From DATKIY01 sp035543875 (GTDB lineage Bacteria > Actinomycetota > Actinomycetes > JAHEKZ01): DNA of 7,643 nt. Numbering within the stretch: position 1 is the stretch's first letter; every line of letters begins with the position of its first letter. Under the pieces are notes generated by a model. It was not told where the DNA came from, ran no database searches, and was given only the letters and a program-made list of their open reading frames with translations. A program made the translations under genes and the position numbers. Positions 5,840-7,643 of this stretch are shown here, piece by piece. The stretch is from assembly GCA_035543875.1 (NCBI GenBank), contig DATKIY010000291.1, forward strand, positions 1 through 7,643. The letters run 5' to 3'.

Positions 5840-6466
5840 TCAGAACCTCTGCGAACTCGGCCCTAATGCGGTGGCGACAGCCTGGGTGAGCGTAGGCGGC
5901 GCCGAGACGACCGCGTTGCCATGGAGCACCCACGCCACCGTCGAGTTTGTCATCGGGTCTCGCAACGTGTGGTTCACCCACGCGCGAGCGGCCTCCTCGT
6001 CGTCAAAAGTACGCACGGCGAGTGTGGAGTTGCACGTACCTACATCTCCGTTGACGACCGATCCCCTGCAGTCGAATCCGGAGTCCGCGAGGGCGGCCAG
6101 TACGACCTGTGGGTCACTGACCGTGAGCGGGATGTCGGTGGTTGCCGACGAACCGCCAAGCATGTTGGCGATCACGATGGCCACAGCCGCGACGATGCAC
6201 GCTGCCGCCCCTATCGCCACAGCCCTGCCGGTCCGACGTGAGGAGTGCCCCGCATCGTCCCCATCGGCACTCTCGGGAGAATCCGCGGGGGAATCTCCAG
6301 CGGAATCTGTAAGGACGCCGTCGAGCGGTTCGCCTACAGCCGCGTCGACAGTGTCAGACACGTAGTCATCGACTAAGTCTGTCGCGGCCACCGGCTCGAC
6401 AACATCAATGCTCGCGCTTCCTGATTCCACAGGATCAGGTTCTGAGTCGTGCTTGCTCCGCGCCAC
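5840..6466 (-). CDS. Single-pass membrane protein with acidic N-terminal tail and two-Cys outer domain (hypothetical)
   Basis: A 208-aa protein not matched to a named family. Residues 1-77 are Asp/Glu/Ser/Pro-rich and probably disordered, with DSAGDSPADSPESAD-type near-repeats. 'SSRRTGR' then precedes one hydrophobic helix (about 82-103, AVAIGAAACIVAAVAIVIAN), which by the positive-inside rule places the acidic tail in the cytoplasm. The outer domain (about 108-208) contains 'DPQVVLAALADSGFDCRG' and 'VGTCNSTLAVRTFDDEEAARAWV', with C133 and C145 able to form a disulfide. The pattern resembles small extracytoplasmic domains common in actinobacterial secreted or membrane proteins, but the function is unknown. 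The GTG at 6466 is preferred because GGAGG (6475-6471) lies 4 nt upstream; a GTG at 6532 would lengthen it by 22 residues without a good ribosome site. It is the first gene of the four-gene minus-strand operon, 20 bp before the RNase III-like start. Confidence 0.75.
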   Translation of the reverse strand: MARSKHDSEPDPVESGSASIDVVEPVAATDLVDDYVSDTVDAAVGEPLDGVLTDSAGDSPADSPESADGDDAGHSSRRTGRAVAIGAAACIVAAVAIVIANMLGGSSATTDIPLTVSDPQVVLAALADSGFDCRGSVVNGDVGTCNSTLAVRTFDDEEAARAWVNHTLRDPMTNSTVAWVLHGNAVVSAPPTLTQAVATALGPSSQRF

Positions 6467-6470
6467 AAGG

Positions 6471-6475
6471 CCTCC
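6471..6475 (-). promoter_or_regulatory. Shine-Dalgarno sequence deciding the membrane-protein start
   Basis: Read on the minus strand this is GGAGG followed by CCTT and the GTG at 6466, a 4-nt spacer. It is one of the clearest ribosome binding sites in the window and favours the 208-aa form over the longer frame beginning with GTG at 6532. Confidence 0.6.
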
Positions 6476-6536
6476 AGTCGATTCCTGCTGGAAAGATCGG
6501 ATCCCGCAGACCCCTGCCTTCGCTTCTGTCACTCAG

Positions 6537-6980
6537 ATGGCTCAACCCAATGGGGGTGAGTCGGGCAAACAGGACTCGTTCAATCCGATAGCCATCCATG
6601 CCGATGAATCAGTGGGATCAGTAACTGGGGAGCGGTGGGTCGGCATGAGTAGTGGGGCGCTGGTCGGCGTGGCAGCAGGCGCTGGCCCGACCGAGGACCG
6701 AATCGATGTGACAGACGACCAGGGTCGACGCATTGGCTGGGTCGATCCGCGGACCGGCGCTCGAACTCTGCTTGAAGCCGACCGCGCCGCTGAGTTCGAC
6801 GAGATGGTCGACTTCTGGCTCTTCGCCGCTGGTTTGTCCGACACTCCAGGGGTAGAAAGCGATGGACTCCGGAAGGAGTCTGAAGCCGGAGCACCGCTTC
6901 GCATGCACATCACAGAGGTCCGCTACCCGGATCCAGAGGTCGTCCGGTCGCTGATGATCCCCTTGTTTCACCTTCGCTGA
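6537..6980 (+). CDS. Hypothetical protein
   Basis: A 147-aa protein of unrecognised family. The core 'DRIDVTDDQGRRIGWVDPRTG', then 'ARTLLEADRAAEFDEMVDFWL', suggests a beta-hairpin followed by a helix, and the C-terminal part 'MHITEVRYPDPEVVRSLMIPLF' is moderately hydrophobic. No signal peptide, membrane helix, cysteine or catalytic motif is seen. The first 36 codons use fewer G/C third positions (about 57 percent by my count) than the rest and have no Shine-Dalgarno, so the true start may be the ATG at 6645 (MSSGALVGVAAG, 111 aa). The gene is divergent from the membrane-protein operon and ends 22 bp before the acetoacetyl-CoA synthetase start on the same strand, so the two may be co-transcribed. 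Codon use and position make it a probable real gene, but no function can be assigned. Confidence 0.6.
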   Translation: MAQPNGGESGKQDSFNPIAIHADESVGSVTGERWVGMSSGALVGVAAGAGPTEDRIDVTDDQGRRIGWVDPRTGARTLLEADRAAEFDEMVDFWLFAAGLSDTPGVESDGLRKESEAGAPLRMHITEVRYPDPEVVRSLMIPLFHLR

Positions 6981-7002
6981 TCGCCCACGGCAAGATGGAG
7001 TC

Positions 7003-7643
7003 GTGACCGATAACCCCCTGTGGAGTCCCTCACCTGACCAGGTTTCCGCTGCTGAGGTGAGTCGCTTCCGGCAATTGGTTGAGCACAACCAGGGGGTGAC
7101 CTTGAACTCTTCAACCGACCTCCAGGAGTGGTCGGTGCGACATCAGGGCGACTTCTGGGCGACAGTCTGGGATCAGTATGCGGTGGGCGACAAGGGAGCC
7201 GGTCCGTTTCACGTCGCTGGCGACACCATGCGGTCTGACCGTTTCTTTCCCAATTCACGCATGAACTACGCCGAGAATTTGCTCGCCGGCGTCACACGCA
7301 CGGCAGACGGAGACGACTCGGTGGCTGTCACGTTCGTCCGCGAAGACGATGTACGGCGATCACTGACCTGGCGTGAGCTCCGCAGCCAAGCGGCTGCCTT
7401 GGCCGCCTTCCTTCGCGAGTCGGGAGTTGGGCCTGGCGATCGCGTCGCGGCATGGCTTCCGAATACTCCCGAGGCGATTGTCTCCATGCTCGCCACTTCG
7501 ATGATTGGCGCAGTGTTCACGTCAACCTCGCCGGACTTTGGTGTTGCAGGCGTCCTGGACCGATTCGGCCAGGTGGAACCAAAAGTTCTGATTGCAACGG
7601 ACGGATATGTGTATGCCGGCAAACACCAGCCACGTCTCGAGCG
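7003..7643 (+). CDS. Acetoacetyl-CoA synthetase, N-terminal part (runs off right edge)
   Basis: The first 213 codons of an adenylate-forming enzyme that activates acetoacetate to acetoacetyl-CoA with ATP, feeding ketone bodies or polyhydroxybutyrate products into central acyl-CoA metabolism in the cytoplasm. The start is the GTG at 7003, with GGAG just upstream. Family features: 'PLWSPSPDQV' (5-14), 'LQEWSVRHQGDFW' (40-52), 'FFPNSRMNYAENLL' (81-94), 'LTWRELRSQAAALA' (121-134), 'GVGPGDRVAAWLPNTPEAIV' (141-160) and 'SPDFGVAGVLDRFGQ' (176-190), then 'EPKVLIATDGYVYAGK'. The F-P-x-x-R-x-N-Y-A-E-N-L block and the SPDFG...DRFGQ-x-E-P-K block distinguish this family from plain acetyl-CoA synthetases. 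The ATP-binding P-loop and the acyl-adenylate core lie beyond the edge. It follows a small hypothetical gene by 22 bp. A closely related acyl-CoA synthetase of the same family is the only serious alternative. Confidence 0.92.
   Translation, partial: MTDNPLWSPSPDQVSAAEVSRFRQLVEHNQGVTLNSSTDLQEWSVRHQGDFWATVWDQYAVGDKGAGPFHVAGDTMRSDRFFPNSRMNYAENLLAGVTRTADGDDSVAVTFVREDDVRRSLTWRELRSQAAALAAFLRESGVGPGDRVAAWLPNTPEAIVSMLATSMIGAVFTSTSPDFGVAGVLDRFGQVEPKVLIATDGYVYAGKHQPRLE

Noticed and set aside
5820..5981. N-terminal extension of the RNase III-like frame to the ATG at 5981
   Set aside because: The extra 54 residues overlap the end of the membrane-protein gene and look like an out-of-frame shadow.
5871..6365. 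164-aa plus-strand open frame opposite the membrane-protein gene
   Set aside because: It is a Ser/Ala/Thr-rich shadow of the acidic tail and helix of the minus-strand gene, with no independent support.
7266..7622. 118-aa minus-strand open frame in the acetoacetyl-CoA synthetase gene
   Set aside because: It is antisense to a clearly coding plus-strand gene with family-specific motifs.

Overview
The window looks like ordinary chromosomal DNA of a high-GC actinomycete. The evidence is strong G/C bias at third codon positions, several GTG starts, and protein families typical of Actinomycetota: a PlsC-type acyltransferase with an FPEATIS motif, a Nudix protein beginning with GHRHWGRHGAAG, and an acetoacetyl-CoA synthetase. 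No RNA gene, CRISPR array, insertion sequence or attachment site was seen, and no gene-free stretch exceeds about 180 bases.

Left part (1-2539). The first 31 codons of an acyl-CoA dehydrogenase-like gene run off the left edge on the minus strand. A 176-bp divergent intergenic region separates it from a TetR/BetI-like repressor on the plus strand. That region holds two 18-bp imperfect palindromes sharing 13 positions and one additional half-site, which are good candidates for the operators of the TetR protein. Convergent with tetR, 20 bp away, is a 550-aa amidohydrolase of the YtcJ / Amidohydrolase_3 type with its metal ligands intact.

Middle part (2540-6466). A plus-strand Nudix hydrolase with an extra C-terminal domain is divergent from the amidohydrolase. 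Its last 57 bp overlap, tail to tail, the end of a compact four-gene minus-strand operon. In transcription order the operon encodes: (i) a single-pass membrane protein with an acidic N-terminal tail and a two-cysteine outer domain; (ii) an RNase III-like protein whose sequence reads as two consecutive, complementarily degenerate RNase III domains without a dsRNA-binding domain; (iii) a PlsC-type lipid acyltransferase; (iv) an aminoglycoside phosphotransferase-family kinase most like spectinomycin kinases APH(9). The gaps are 20 bp and 31 bp, then a 14-bp overlap, so co-transcription and partly coupled translation are likely.

Right part (6537-7643). On the plus strand, divergent from the operon, are a small uncharacterised protein and then, 22 bp later, the first 213 codons of an acetoacetyl-CoA synthetase that runs off the right edge.

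The most unusual item is the RNase III-like protein, which would be a single-chain pseudo-dimer, an arrangement better known from Dicer and Drosha. The double-domain reading is by eye and needs profile and structure checks. The two-site TetR operator and the APH(9)-like kinase in a lipid/RNA operon are the next most interesting.
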